From an uncultured Pelagibacteraceae bacterium (GTDB lineage Bacteria > Pseudomonadota > Alphaproteobacteria > Pelagibacterales > Pelagibacteraceae): a stretch of DNA of 64,000 nucleotides. A program made the translations under genes and the position numbers. This document shows, one piece after another, positions 34,466 through 44,480 of the stretch. The notes under the pieces were generated by a model, which worked only from the letters and a program-made list of their open reading frames with translations, searched no databases and was not told the origin of the DNA. The stretch lies in assembly GCA_902573295.1 (NCBI GenBank), contig CACGJB010000003.1, positions 1 to 64,000 of the forward strand. Reading direction: 5' to 3'. Each line of letters begins with the position of its first letter. Within the stretch, counting starts at the first letter, position 1.

Positions 34466-35169
34466 TGATAAATAAAAGTTTTTTTCTTAAAGGATACAGA
34501 TCTATATTTACTCATGATAGTCCAGCAATAGCTCTTACCTGTTGCTTCATAGCTATTGGTGCTCTGTTTAAAAATTTAGGTTTCAATATTCAAGAAAGTA
34601 TTTTTTCAACTGTTTTAACTTATGCTTTACCAGGTTCATTGGTGATGGCAGAGTCTATGTTGATTGGAGCATCTTTATTAAATATTTTTCTAGCAGTTTG
34701 GTTTGTAAATGCTCGTCTTTACCCTATGGCTGTGTCCTTGTTTCCTTTAATGATGCACAAATCCCAGCCTAAGTGGAAGTATTACTTTTCTTGCCATTTT
34801 ATTGCTGTTTCTGCATGGTTAATTATGAAAAGTAATTATAAGAAAATTCCAAAAGAACACAGAATTGATTATTGGATTGGAATTGGAAGTGCAACGGTAA
34901 GTGTATCTGTTATTGGAACATTTATAGGTTTTTATTTTTCAGAATTCATGAATAAAGATATGATGATTGGATTGGCAATTCTTAATCCAGTATATTTTTT
35001 ATGCATGATGGTTGGTGCAGCAAAAACTATACAAGTTACATTATCTGTTTTACTTGGAATAATTTTAGGTCCAATTATTTATTTATTTTCACCTGAATGG
35101 TCAATTCTTTTAGCAGGTGTAATTGGTGGAACAATAGCATATTTAGTTGGAGAGTATAATGTCAGCTAA
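34465..35169 (+). CDS. azlC: AzlC-family branched-chain amino-acid permease subunit
   Basis: AzlC-like polytopic protein, paired with AzlD; start overlaps livF stop (TAATG). Confidence 0.85.
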   Translation: MINKSFFLKGYRSIFTHDSPAIALTCCFIAIGALFKNLGFNIQESIFSTVLTYALPGSLVMAESMLIGASLLNIFLAVWFVNARLYPMAVSLFPLMMHKSQPKWKYYFSCHFIAVSAWLIMKSNYKKIPKEHRIDYWIGIGSATVSVSVIGTFIGFYFSEFMNKDMMIGLAILNPVYFLCMMVGAAKTIQVTLSVLLGIILGPIIYLFSPEWSILLAGVIGGTIAYLVGEYNVS

Positions 35170-35482
35170 TATAGTTTACGCAATTTTAGTTACATCTTTA
35201 GCAACATTTTTATCTAGATTTTTAGGTGCTCTCACCTCTCAAGGTATTAAGGAAACATCAAAACTATTTAAGTGGTTTAATTGTTTGGCATATGCAACTT
35301 TAGCAGCATTAATAGCAAGAACTATAATTTTTCCTGCTGGTGTTTTAATAGACGCAAGTTATACAAGTAGATTTATTGTAGTGACATTATCTTTGTTTGT
35401 TTTTTTTGTGTTCAAAAAAAACTTTGTTTATCCTACAATTTTCTCAGCTATTTTTATGGCAATAATAAATAACTATATCTAA
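35159..35482 (+). CDS. azlD: AzlD-family branched-chain amino-acid transport protein
   Basis: About 108 aa, 4 TM, overlaps azlC; ATG at 35159. Confidence 0.82.
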   Translation: MSANIVYAILVTSLATFLSRFLGALTSQGIKETSKLFKWFNCLAYATLAALIARTIIFPAGVLIDASYTSRFIVVTLSLFVFFVFKKNFVYPTIFSAIFMAIINNYI

Positions 35483-35521
35483 TTAGATTGATTTATAAAT
35501 TAAGGTAAAATAAAATTTATT

Positions 35522-36436
35522 ATGGAAAATATTATTGGTATAGATGTTCAGGAGCATGAGAGATCAAAAAGAATTTTAAATATAAGATTAAATGATGAAA
35601 TAATCGAAAAACTAATTTTTCCTTTTAATAAATTTGATATAACTGCATTAGAACTAAAACCATTCACAAGATTTACTATTGCCAAAAGTTTAGATGATTT
35701 AACAGAAAATAAATTAAGTAAATTAATGAATTCTATTATAAGAGATAGATCTACAGGTTGCTTCATTATCGGTCCAAGCAACATTTCCTCAAAAATAAAT
35801 GATGAATTTTTAGTTAAATTGTCTACAGCTGTTGCGTATTTAATTGGTATCCCTAATTATGACTCGATGGCAGGAAAATATTACGCAAGGTTCTACGTAA
35901 AACATGAAGATGCAAGTGACTCATACTTAAGAAAAGCATACAGAAATATGGATCTTCATACTGATGGTACATATGTGAAAGAAGTAACCGATTGGTTGGT
36001 AATGACTAAATTAGAAGAGAAGAATGTTGAAGGCGGAGAAACAACCATGCTTCATTTAGATGACTGGGAGCACTGTAATGACTTGTCAAATGACCCAGTT
36101 GGGAAACAAGATTTTATTTGGGGATCTCCAAAAAGTAAGAATGTAGACTACAAAGTTGAACATTCAGTCTTTTCATCAGATGAAAAAGGTAGACCACAAA
36201 TTTCATACATTGATCAATTTCCAGAACCAAAAAATATGGAACAAGGCAATTTCCTGCAAAGGTTATCGGATGCTTTGGAGGAAAGTAAAAATAAAGTAAT
36301 AACAAAACTGCCTGTAGGTTGCTCTATAATTGCAAATAACTATTTTTGGCTCCATGGTAGAAAACCATTTAAGAAAAATAGGGACTTATCTAGAGAGCTT
36401 TTAAGAATCAGGGGTAAATTCTTTCAACATAAATAA
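35522..36436 (+). CDS. glaH: CsiD/GlaH-like 2-oxoglutarate-dependent glutarate 2-hydroxylase
   Basis: Resembles E. coli CsiD across its length: YYARFYVKHEDASDSYLRKAYRNMDLHTDGTYVKEVTDWLVM, LHLDDWEH, YIDQF.EP, NNYFWLHGR (Fe ligands H-x-D...H retained). Confidence 0.9.
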   Translation: MENIIGIDVQEHERSKRILNIRLNDEIIEKLIFPFNKFDITALELKPFTRFTIAKSLDDLTENKLSKLMNSIIRDRSTGCFIIGPSNISSKINDEFLVKLSTAVAYLIGIPNYDSMAGKYYARFYVKHEDASDSYLRKAYRNMDLHTDGTYVKEVTDWLVMTKLEEKNVEGGETTMLHLDDWEHCNDLSNDPVGKQDFIWGSPKSKNVDYKVEHSVFSSDEKGRPQISYIDQFPEPKNMEQGNFLQRLSDALEESKNKVITKLPVGCSIIANNYFWLHGRKPFKKNRDLSRELLRIRGKFFQHK

Positions 36437-36633
36437 AGTAAATTATATTAAGAGTTATTCTATACAATTTAAGAGAGAAGTCTAAAAAAATGCTGAAAAA
36501 TATGATTTTTTTTGTGATAATTATGCAACATTAATATATTTATTAGGAAAATTTTTTTTTTATTTTACTATTTTTAACGTATTCAGTTATATATACCACT
36601 AAAGTTAACTTAAATTTAAGATAAGGTATTAAA

Positions 36634-37287
36634 ATGAAGAAATTAATTATTGCAATAAGCTCGGCTATGCTACTAGCAACAAGTGCTTTTAGTATGGATT
36701 TAAGACCATCTGTAGGTATTTCTGGAAATATGGCGGTATACGCTGCAACTGGTACTGAAGAAAACTTTAATGAAGCCGGTTCAGCAGTAGATACTACTAC
36801 TGATGAGCATGGTGCGTTCGTTGCTGAATTTGGGTCAATATTTGTAGAAGCTGCGTTAAATGATGTAGTCTCTTTTGGTGTTGATTATGTTCCAATGGAT
36901 TTTGAAACTCCAGAAAACATTTCAAATGAAGATAACCCTAACCAAAGATCAGTTTCAGCTCGTTTTGATGATTTAACAACAGTATATGCAAAACTTAATG
37001 TTCCATTAGGTGGCACATATCTAAAAGTTGGATATTCTACAGCTGACGTTACATCAAATGAAAATGGTGGATCAGGAAATTCTTATGGTAATGATCAAAC
37101 CGACGGATTGACAGTTGGTTTAGGATACAATCATGAAGTAGCTGGTGGTTTATCTGTCAGATTAGAAGTTACTGGTACTGACTTTAGTGATGTTACAGTA
37201 GACAACGGTCAAACGAATAAAACTAAAATTACAGTAAAAGAAATGATAGGTGCAAGAGGCACACTATCAATTGTTAAGTCATTTTAA
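36634..37287 (+). CDS. outer-membrane beta-barrel (porin-like) protein
   Basis: Signal peptide MKKLIIAISSAMLLATSAFS, alternating beta pattern, terminal aromatic F. Confidence 0.65.
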   Translation: MKKLIIAISSAMLLATSAFSMDLRPSVGISGNMAVYAATGTEENFNEAGSAVDTTTDEHGAFVAEFGSIFVEAALNDVVSFGVDYVPMDFETPENISNEDNPNQRSVSARFDDLTTVYAKLNVPLGGTYLKVGYSTADVTSNENGGSGNSYGNDQTDGLTVGLGYNHEVAGGLSVRLEVTGTDFSDVTVDNGQTNKTKITVKEMIGARGTLSIVKSF

Positions 37288-37310
37288 TTAAGTTTTAATT
37301 AGAAATTTTA

Positions 37311-37340
37311 AGCCCCCATTAATATGGGGGCTTTTTTTTT
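37311..37340 (+). terminator. rho-independent terminator
   Basis: AGCCCCCAT-TAAT-ATGGGGGCT followed by T9. Confidence 0.95.
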
Positions 37341-37361
37341 ACACGCTGTTATAATATCGGT

Positions 37362-38129
37362 ATGAATTTAGGTTTTATTGGTACAGGTAAAATTGCATCT
37401 TCAGTAATAACTGGGATATGCAAATCAAAAATTTCATATAAAAAAATAATCATTTCCCCTAGAAACAAAAAAATAGCTAAAAACTTAAAAAAAAAGTTTA
37501 AAAAAATTATTATTGCTAAAGATAATCAACAAATTATAGATCAGTCTAATTGGGTATTTTTATCAGTCACTCCTGCCGTTGGTGAAAAAATTATTAAAGA
37601 TTTAAAGTTTAAATCGACCCAAACGGTTATTAGCTTTATATCGACAATTACTTTATCTCAATTAAAGAAAGCAATTAAAGTAAAAGCAAAGATTGTAAGA
37701 GCAATACCTTTACCTCCGATTTCGTTAAAGAAAGGTCCGGTACCTATTTGTCCTCCTAATTCGAAAGTCAAAGCATTTTTTAATAATTTGGGCACAACTG
37801 TAGAAATTAAAAATGAAAAATCTTCAATTAATTTTTGGTCAACCTCAGGAATGATGGCACCTTTTTATGAAGTATTGAGAGTAATGACTGATTGGTTAGT
37901 AAAAAGAGGAGTTAAAAGAAATAATGCTCAAAAATATATAACTTCTTTGTTTTTGGCTTTGTCTCAAGATGCTGTAGAAAATTCAAAAGAAAATTTAAAA
38001 AATTTAGTTAAAGAGTCTCAAACACCTAAAGGACTAAATGAACAAGGTGTTAAAGAATTAACTAAGGCTGGATTTTATAAATCTCTAGAAAAAACTTTAA
38101 ATAGTATTCACAAAAGATTAAATAAATAA
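37362..38129 (+). CDS. pyrroline-5-carboxylate reductase-like NAD(P)-binding protein
   Basis: MNLGFIGTGKIASSVITGI Rossmann start, ProC-like length and C-term helical domain. Confidence 0.75.
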   Translation: MNLGFIGTGKIASSVITGICKSKISYKKIIISPRNKKIAKNLKKKFKKIIIAKDNQQIIDQSNWVFLSVTPAVGEKIIKDLKFKSTQTVISFISTITLSQLKKAIKVKAKIVRAIPLPPISLKKGPVPICPPNSKVKAFFNNLGTTVEIKNEKSSINFWSTSGMMAPFYEVLRVMTDWLVKRGVKRNNAQKYITSLFLALSQDAVENSKENLKNLVKESQTPKGLNEQGVKELTKAGFYKSLEKTLNSIHKRLNK

Positions 38130-38134
38130 ATCAA

Positions 38135-38923
38135 ATGTCTGAAAATATTTTAGAGATTAATAATTTAAGTAAATATTTTGGTGGATTAGCTGCAGTTTCA
38201 GATTGTTCAATTAAAGTTAAAAGAGGAACTATCACTGGTATTATCGGGCCAAATGGATCTGGTAAAACCACTTTATTTAATTTAATTGCTGGAAATTTAA
38301 AATCATCGGGTGGAAATGTAATATTTGATGATGAAAATATTACTGATGTTCCTTCTTATGAATTGTTTTCTAAAGGGTTGTTAAGAACGTTTCAAATTGC
38401 ACATGAGTTTTCAAATTTATCTGTTTTGGAGAATTTAATGATGGTTCCTGGAAATCAATCTGGAGAAAAAATAATGACTGCATTATTTAAACCAGGTTTA
38501 GTTGCACAAGAAGAAGCTGTAGTTAAAGAAAAAGCAAAAGAAGTTGTTGAGTTTTTAAATTTAGGACATTTATCTAATGAGCTTGCTGGAAATCTTTCAG
38601 GTGGGCAAAAAAAATTATTAGAACTTGGAAGAACGATGATGGTTGATGCAAAATTAGTTTTATTAGATGAAGTAGGAGCTGGAGTTAATAGAACTTTATT
38701 AAAAGATCTTGGAACTGCAATAGAAAAACTTAATAAAGAAAAGGGTTATACCTTTTGTATGATTGAACATGATATGGATTTTATTGGAAGGTTGTGTGAT
38801 CCAGTGATTGTTATGGCCGAAGGATCAGTTTTATTTGAAGGAAGTGTTGAAGAGGCTAAAAAAGATGAAAAAGTTATTGAAAGTTATCTTGGTAGAGGAT
38901 CAAAATTAAAGGATACAAACTAA
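38135..38923 (+). CDS. livG: LIV-type ABC ATPase (LivG-like), second system
   Basis: GPNGSGKTTLFNLIAGN, LSGGQKKLLELGRTM. Confidence 0.9.
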   Translation: MSENILEINNLSKYFGGLAAVSDCSIKVKRGTITGIIGPNGSGKTTLFNLIAGNLKSSGGNVIFDDENITDVPSYELFSKGLLRTFQIAHEFSNLSVLENLMMVPGNQSGEKIMTALFKPGLVAQEEAVVKEKAKEVVEFLNLGHLSNELAGNLSGGQKKLLELGRTMMVDAKLVLLDEVGAGVNRTLLKDLGTAIEKLNKEKGYTFCMIEHDMDFIGRLCDPVIVMAEGSVLFEGSVEEAKKDEKVIESYLGRGSKLKDTN

Positions 38924-39630
38924 TGGCATATTTTGAGGGAATAGAAATGACAGGTGGTTATGGTAATGGTCCTGACATTATTAGTTCGTGTTCAGTAAAT
39001 GTTAATAAAGGTGAAATAGTTTCTATTCTAGGGCCTAATGGTGCAGGCAAATCAACTGCTATGAAAGCAATGTTGGGCTTGCTTAATTTAAAATCTGGAT
39101 CAGTAAAGATTGATGGTAAGGATATTTCAAAATTATCTCCTCAAGATCGAGTTAAGCAAGGTATTTCTTTTGTACCTCAGACTAAAAATGTTTTTGCAGG
39201 TATGACTGTTGAAGAAAATTTAGAAATGGGGGCATTTCTTGTTGAGGATGAAATAAAAAATATAATTGAGGAAATTTATGAATTGTTCCCAATTTTAAGA
39301 GAGAAAAGAAATCAGATGGTTGGTGAACTTTCTGGAGGTCAAAGACAACAAGTGGCTCTAGGTAGAGCTTTAATGATTAAACCCACAGTTTTAATGTTAG
39401 ACGAGCCAACTGCAGGTGTATCACCAATTGTTATGGACGAATTATTTGATCATATTGTAAAAGTAAAAAGAACAAACGTTGCAATTTTAATGGTAGAGCA
39501 AAATGCAAAACAAGCCTTAAGCATTTCTGATAGAGGCTTTGTACTAGTTACTGGAGAAAATCGTTACTCAGGAACTGGAAAAGAATTATTAGACGATCCA
39601 AGAGTAAGAAGCTCGTTTTTGGGAGGTTAA
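38923..39630 (+). CDS. livF: LIV-type ABC ATPase (LivF-like), second system
   Basis: GPNGAGKSTAMKAMLGLL, LSGGQRQQVALGRALM. Confidence 0.9.
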   Translation: MAYFEGIEMTGGYGNGPDIISSCSVNVNKGEIVSILGPNGAGKSTAMKAMLGLLNLKSGSVKIDGKDISKLSPQDRVKQGISFVPQTKNVFAGMTVEENLEMGAFLVEDEIKNIIEEIYELFPILREKRNQMVGELSGGQRQQVALGRALMIKPTVLMLDEPTAGVSPIVMDELFDHIVKVKRTNVAILMVEQNAKQALSISDRGFVLVTGENRYSGTGKELLDDPRVRSSFLGG

Positions 39631-39631
39631 T

Positions 39632-40642
39632 ATGGATTTTATAAATGCAATAATACTTCTATTAAATTATATTTTTATTCCAGCATTAACGTATGGTTCT
39701 CAGTTAGCGCTAGGTGCAATCTTTGTTACACTCATATATGGAATTTTAAGATTTGCTAATTTTGCAACTGGTGACATGATGTCGTTTGGAACCATGGCTA
39801 CGATCTTATTTACATGGTATTTTCAATCTTTAGGTGTCTCTTTGGGTGTTTTACCTACTGCTTTGTTAGCTATCCCATTTGGAATTATTTTTATGATTAT
39901 GTATATGCTTTTAATAGATAAATTTGTCTTTAAATATTATAGATACCAAAAAAGCCCTCCAGTTCAGTTTGCAATGGTAAGCATAGGTGTAATGTTTGTT
40001 ACTCAAGCCGTAGTAAGAATAATAATAGGACCTGCTGATAGAAGATTTTTTGATGGAGAAAAATTTATTATTAAGGCTCGAGAATTCAAAGAGATGACAG
40101 GTTTAAACGAAGGACTTGCATTAAAATCAACTCAAGTGATAACTATTTTTGTAACAATAGTTTTAGTTTCTTTATTATTTTGGTTCTTGAATAGAACAAA
40201 AACTGGAAAAAGCATGAAAGCTTATTCTGATAATGAAGATCTTGCTTTGCTGTCAGGCATTGATCCAAAAAAAATAGTTTTAGTTACTTGGATAATTGCT
40301 GGAATTTTAGCTACTATTGGTGGTGCTTTGTATGGTTTAGATAAAAGTTTTAAACCATTCACTTATTTTAATAATATGCTTCCAATTTTTGCTGCTGCAA
40401 TTGTTGGAGGAATTGGAAATCCATTTGGAGCCTTTTTAGGTGGATATGTAATTGCTTTTTCAGAAATTTTATTAACTTATGCCTATAAGAAATTTTTTAT
40501 GTATGTTCTGCCAGCAAGTATGGAGCCAAATAGTTTAATTCAACTACTTTCTACAGATTATAAGTTTGCAGTCTCGTTCTCAATCCTGGTTATAGTTTTA
40601 ATTTACAGGCCCTCAGGAATATTTAAGGGGAAAGTATTGTGA
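39632..40642 (+). CDS. livH: LIV-type ABC permease (LivH-like), second system
   Basis: Position and LivH-type TM architecture. Confidence 0.88.
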   Translation: MDFINAIILLLNYIFIPALTYGSQLALGAIFVTLIYGILRFANFATGDMMSFGTMATILFTWYFQSLGVSLGVLPTALLAIPFGIIFMIMYMLLIDKFVFKYYRYQKSPPVQFAMVSIGVMFVTQAVVRIIIGPADRRFFDGEKFIIKAREFKEMTGLNEGLALKSTQVITIFVTIVLVSLLFWFLNRTKTGKSMKAYSDNEDLALLSGIDPKKIVLVTWIIAGILATIGGALYGLDKSFKPFTYFNNMLPIFAAAIVGGIGNPFGAFLGGYVIAFSEILLTYAYKKFFMYVLPASMEPNSLIQLLSTDYKFAVSFSILVIVLIYRPSGIFKGKVL

Positions 40643-42009
40643 GAAAAAATCTAAATGTAATTGCAGCTTATAGTATCATGATGGTGCTTATTCTTATGGT
40701 TGGGATATTTCAGTCTTGGAATATAGCTTTATCAATATTTAATCTTTGTTTGATTTCTGCAGTAATGACAATGGGTGCAAATATTCAATGGGGATACGCT
40801 GGATTAATTAATTTTGGAATTATGGGTTATACAGCTTTAGGTGGTTTAGCTGCAGTATTGATATCTGTAGATCCTGTCCAAGAAGCTTGGAGGGCAGGAG
40901 GTTTCGACATTCTAATGTCCTTATGGCTGATAGTAGTAATGGTATTAGTTATACGCTTTGTTTTAAAAAGATTTGAAAAATCAAAAATAAGAACATACAG
41001 CATAGCTGCAATAATAATTTCAGGTATTTTACTTATTAGATTTTCTGCTGAACCAGGTATAGAAGCTATTGAAGCAGTTGATCCTGCTAAAACTGGTTTC
41101 TTAGGAGGGTTTGGATTACCAATTATATTTTCTTGGATAGTTGGAGCTCTTTTTGCAGGGGGTTTAGCATTTATAGTTGGAAAAGTTGCACTCGGTCTTA
41201 GAGCAGACTATTTAGCTATCGCTACTCTTCTAATTTCTGAAATTGTTATTGCTATCATTAAACATGAAGATTGGCTCACAAGAGGTGTAAAAAATGTTAT
41301 TGGATTAAAAAGACCCGCACCTTATGAAGTAGATCTTCAAACAACCGATTGGTTTATAAAATTAGTTGAAAAGTTTAATTCAGGAAAATTAAGTGTAATT
41401 GAAAATTTAGCTGATAGACAAGCTGCTTTAAACCAACTTGTTATTGAAGGTTCATCAGTATTTGTAAAACTCTGTTATTCAGGATTATTCTTAGTTGTAG
41501 TAATTATTCTTTTAATTTTAACTCAAAAGGCCCTTTATTCTCCATGGGGAAGAATGATGAGGGCAATTAGAGATAATGAGGAAGCTGCAAATGCAATGGG
41601 TAAAAATGTTGTTAAACAACATTTACTAATTTTTATTTTGGGATCAGCAATTGTTGGAATTGCTGGTGCAATGTTGGTTACTCAAGACGGTTTATTTACT
41701 CCAGGAAGTTATAGACCTATGAGATATACATTTTTGATTTGGGTAATGGTTATTGTTGGCGGAAGTGGAAATAATTTTGGAGCTATTTTAGGAGGATTTG
41801 TTGTTTGGTTCTTATGGATTGAGGCGGCTCCAATTTCTTTATTTTTAATTAATTTTTTTACTGCGGGGATTCCTGAAACAAATGCACTTAAAACTCACTT
41901 AATAGAAAGCGTTCCTTATTTCAGATTTTTACTGATGGGATTAGGATTGTTATTTATAATGAGGTATCGTCCTAAAGGTATACTTCCTGAAAAAATAGAA
42001 ATAAAGTAA
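40639..42009 (+). CDS. livM: LIV-type ABC permease (LivM-like, 456 aa, elongated), second system
   Basis: GLRADYLAIATLLISEIVIA, RDNEEAANAMGKN. Confidence 0.88.
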   Translation: MRKNLNVIAAYSIMMVLILMVGIFQSWNIALSIFNLCLISAVMTMGANIQWGYAGLINFGIMGYTALGGLAAVLISVDPVQEAWRAGGFDILMSLWLIVVMVLVIRFVLKRFEKSKIRTYSIAAIIISGILLIRFSAEPGIEAIEAVDPAKTGFLGGFGLPIIFSWIVGALFAGGLAFIVGKVALGLRADYLAIATLLISEIVIAIIKHEDWLTRGVKNVIGLKRPAPYEVDLQTTDWFIKLVEKFNSGKLSVIENLADRQAALNQLVIEGSSVFVKLCYSGLFLVVVIILLILTQKALYSPWGRMMRAIRDNEEAANAMGKNVVKQHLLIFILGSAIVGIAGAMLVTQDGLFTPGSYRPMRYTFLIWVMVIVGGSGNNFGAILGGFVVWFLWIEAAPISLFLINFFTAGIPETNALKTHLIESVPYFRFLLMGLGLLFIMRYRPKGILPEKIEIK

Positions 42010-42014
42010 ACGAA

Positions 42015-42086
42015 ATGAAATATATTATATTAGGTGCTGCCGCTGCTTGGGCTTTATATATGGCTGACAAGTATTTATTCTTTTAA
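42015..42086 (+). CDS. putative 23-aa membrane micro-ORF MKYIILGAAAAWALYMADKYLFF
   Basis: Complete ATG...TAA frame in the livM-MFS gap; stop overlaps the next start (TAATG); one hydrophobic segment; too short for the ORF track. Confidence 0.5.
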   Translation: MKYIILGAAAAWALYMADKYLFF

Positions 42087-43255
42087 TGAATAAAAATCTT
42101 TCGTTACTCATTTTAAGCCAGATTTTTGCTTTTACAGCTGCCCCAGTCACAGTTTTTTTAAGTGGTATAATTGGTTCGAAATTTAGTCCAATAAAATCTT
42201 TAGCAACTCTTCCAATGGCTTTATCAGTCGTTGGAATTGCATTATTTGCATTTTTTGCTGCAAAGCTAATGAGTATAATTGGACGAAAATTAGGATTTAT
42301 TTATGCATCAATAGGAACAAGTCTAGCGTCTCTTTTAACAGCATATTCTATAATTTTAGAAAGCTTTGTCTTATATAATTTAGGATGTTTTTTAATTGGT
42401 GGAGGAATAGCTTTCAGTCATCAATATCGTTTTGCTGCAGTTGAGGTTGTGGATAAGGATTATGCACCAAAAGCAATTTCTATAATTTTATTAGCAGGAA
42501 TAGGTTCGGCATTTATTGGTCCAAATATTGCAAATATTTCTAAAGGATTTATTTCAGACCACATGTATGCAGGTTCTTACCTTGCTCTTGCAATATTAGC
42601 TATTTTATCAACAATATTTTTAATTTTTTATCAGGAACCAAAAACGACATCTAGCAATCAATATAAAACTGGGAGAAGTTTTTTTGATCTCATCTCTCAA
42701 CCTAGATTTCTACAGGCGCTCGTAGCTTCAGCTTTTGCCTATGCTGTAATGACTTTTTTAATGACAGCAACTCCTATAAGTATGCATTTGATGGAAAAAA
42801 TAAGTTTATCCAAGACTGGATTTGTTATTCAGCTTCATATAGCAGCCATGTTTTTACCTTCACTAGTTACTGGAAATTTAATTAAAAGGTTTGGTCATAG
42901 TAAAATTATGTATGTAGGAGTTTTATTGTTTTTAGTCACAATTATTACCAGTTTATTTGAACAGAATTATATTAACTATATGATTGCGCTTATTTTTCTG
43001 GGGCTAGGGTGGAATTTTCTATTCATTTCAGGAACAAGCTTACTTGTTTTGTGTTACAGAGAAGAGGAAAAATTTAGAGCTCAAGGTTATAATGATTTGA
43101 TTGTTTATTCTATACAAGCAATAGCCAGTTTGTCTGCTGGAGTATTTCTTAGCTTAACTAGCTGGAAAACTATGAATTTAATATGTTTAATTTTTCTAAT
43201 TATAATAGCTCTTTCTACCATTAGAGCTGACTTAAAAAAAAACCCCAGTAATTAA
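42086..43255 (+). CDS. MFS transporter
   Basis: About 12 TM, MFS-like IGRKLGF loop. Confidence 0.85.
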   Translation: MNKNLSLLILSQIFAFTAAPVTVFLSGIIGSKFSPIKSLATLPMALSVVGIALFAFFAAKLMSIIGRKLGFIYASIGTSLASLLTAYSIILESFVLYNLGCFLIGGGIAFSHQYRFAAVEVVDKDYAPKAISIILLAGIGSAFIGPNIANISKGFISDHMYAGSYLALAILAILSTIFLIFYQEPKTTSSNQYKTGRSFFDLISQPRFLQALVASAFAYAVMTFLMTATPISMHLMEKISLSKTGFVIQLHIAAMFLPSLVTGNLIKRFGHSKIMYVGVLLFLVTIITSLFEQNYINYMIALIFLGLGWNFLFISGTSLLVLCYREEEKFRAQGYNDLIVYSIQAIASLSAGVFLSLTSWKTMNLICLIFLIIIALSTIRADLKKNPSN

Positions 43256-43271
43256 ATTACTGGGGTTTTTT
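43235..43271. terminator. bidirectional rho-independent terminator between convergent MFS and SBP genes
   Basis: AAAAAAACCCCAGTAATT-AAATTACTGGGGTTTTTT. Confidence 0.93.
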
Positions 43272-43289
43272 GAATTAAGATAAAAAAAA

Positions 43290-44480
43290 TTATCTTTGTT
43301 TTTTAGTTTTGAATTTTCCGCCTTTAACTTCTTGTTCTAAGAAAGAACCTTCAGCTTCACCAACTTCAGTAAAAGTTACTCCAGTAGCACCTTCGTAATT
43401 AATCTTTTTACCTTTTGCTAGTAAATCTAGACCTTTCTTAAGCTCACCTGGATAAATCTTTTTTCCAGGGCCGTTAGCAACTTCCATTACATGTTTTGCA
43501 ATAGACGCTCTATCAGCAGAGTTCCCTGCTTGCATTGCTAATACGATTAAAGCAGCTGCATCATAAGATTCACCTGTGTATGGTCCTGATGAGTCAATAC
43601 CACCAGCTTTTGCAACTTCCGCAAATACACCAGCACCTTTACCAGTAGAACCTGGCATTGATCCAAATGATTTACTTAAATCTTTACCAAAAGCATCAAC
43701 TAAAGATTGACCAATCATACCATCTGATAAAATAAATTTATCAAATGCACCTGAGTCTAAAGAGGCTTGAATGATTCCTTTTCCTCCTTGGTCAAGATAA
43801 CCAATAACTGCTACAGCATCACCACCAGCTGAAGCAAGAGTTGCTACTTCAGATGAGTAATCTGCTTTTCCATCTTCGTGAGCAGTTACAGTTGTAACTT
43901 TAATACCATGAGCTTCAACTGCTGCTTTATAAACATCAGCTAAACCTTTTCCATAGTCATTATTTGTGTAAGTTATTGCTACACTTTTAACTTTTCTATC
44001 TTTTGTAATATCTGCCAAAATTTGACCACCTCTAGCATCTGATGGAGCAGTTCTAAAGAAATATCCATTATCATCTAAAGTTGTTAATCCTGGAGAAGTT
44101 GCTGAAGGTGAAATCATTACCACACCATTTGGTACAGCAACGTTTGATGCAATCGCACCAGTTACACCTGAACAGTCTGCTCCCATAATTGCAGCCACAC
44201 CACCTGAAATTAATCCTTCAGCTGCTGCAGTAGCTGCTGCTGAGTCAACACAAGTTGAGTCTGCTCTTACTGGTTCAATTTTTTTTCCGCCTAATAGCGA
44301 TCCTGAATCAGAAGCTTCTTTAAATGCAAGCTCTGCAGATGCTGCCATAGCAGGAGTTAGAGATTCAATAGGACCAGTAAATCCTAAAATAATCCCCATT
44401 TTAATCGAATGTCCGTCTGCCATTACATTTGAACCAAAGCTTGATACAAACATAAATACAGCGATAAATAGTTTTCTCAT
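43290..44480 (-). CDS. livK: LIV-type ABC substrate-binding protein (second system)
   Basis: Signal peptide, IKMGIILGFTGPIESLTPAMAASAELAFKEA, type I periplasmic-binding fold. Confidence 0.9.
   Translation of the reverse strand: MRKLFIAVFMFVSSFGSNVMADGHSIKMGIILGFTGPIESLTPAMAASAELAFKEASDSGSLLGGKKIEPVRADSTCVDSAAATAAAEGLISGGVAAIMGADCSGVTGAIASNVAVPNGVVMISPSATSPGLTTLDDNGYFFRTAPSDARGGQILADITKDRKVKSVAITYTNNDYGKGLADVYKAAVEAHGIKVTTVTAHEDGKADYSSEVATLASAGGDAVAVIGYLDQGGKGIIQASLDSGAFDKFILSDGMIGQSLVDAFGKDLSKSFGSMPGSTGKGAGVFAEVAKAGGIDSSGPYTGESYDAAALIVLAMQAGNSADRASIAKHVMEVANGPGKKIYPGELKKGLDLLAKGKKINYEGATGVTFTEVGEAEGSFLEQEVKGGKFKTKKQR

Noticed and set aside
36490-36534. 14-aa ORF MLKNMIFFVIIMQH upstream of the outer-membrane protein gene
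   Set aside because: Too short and AT-driven; no coupling or conserved feature visible
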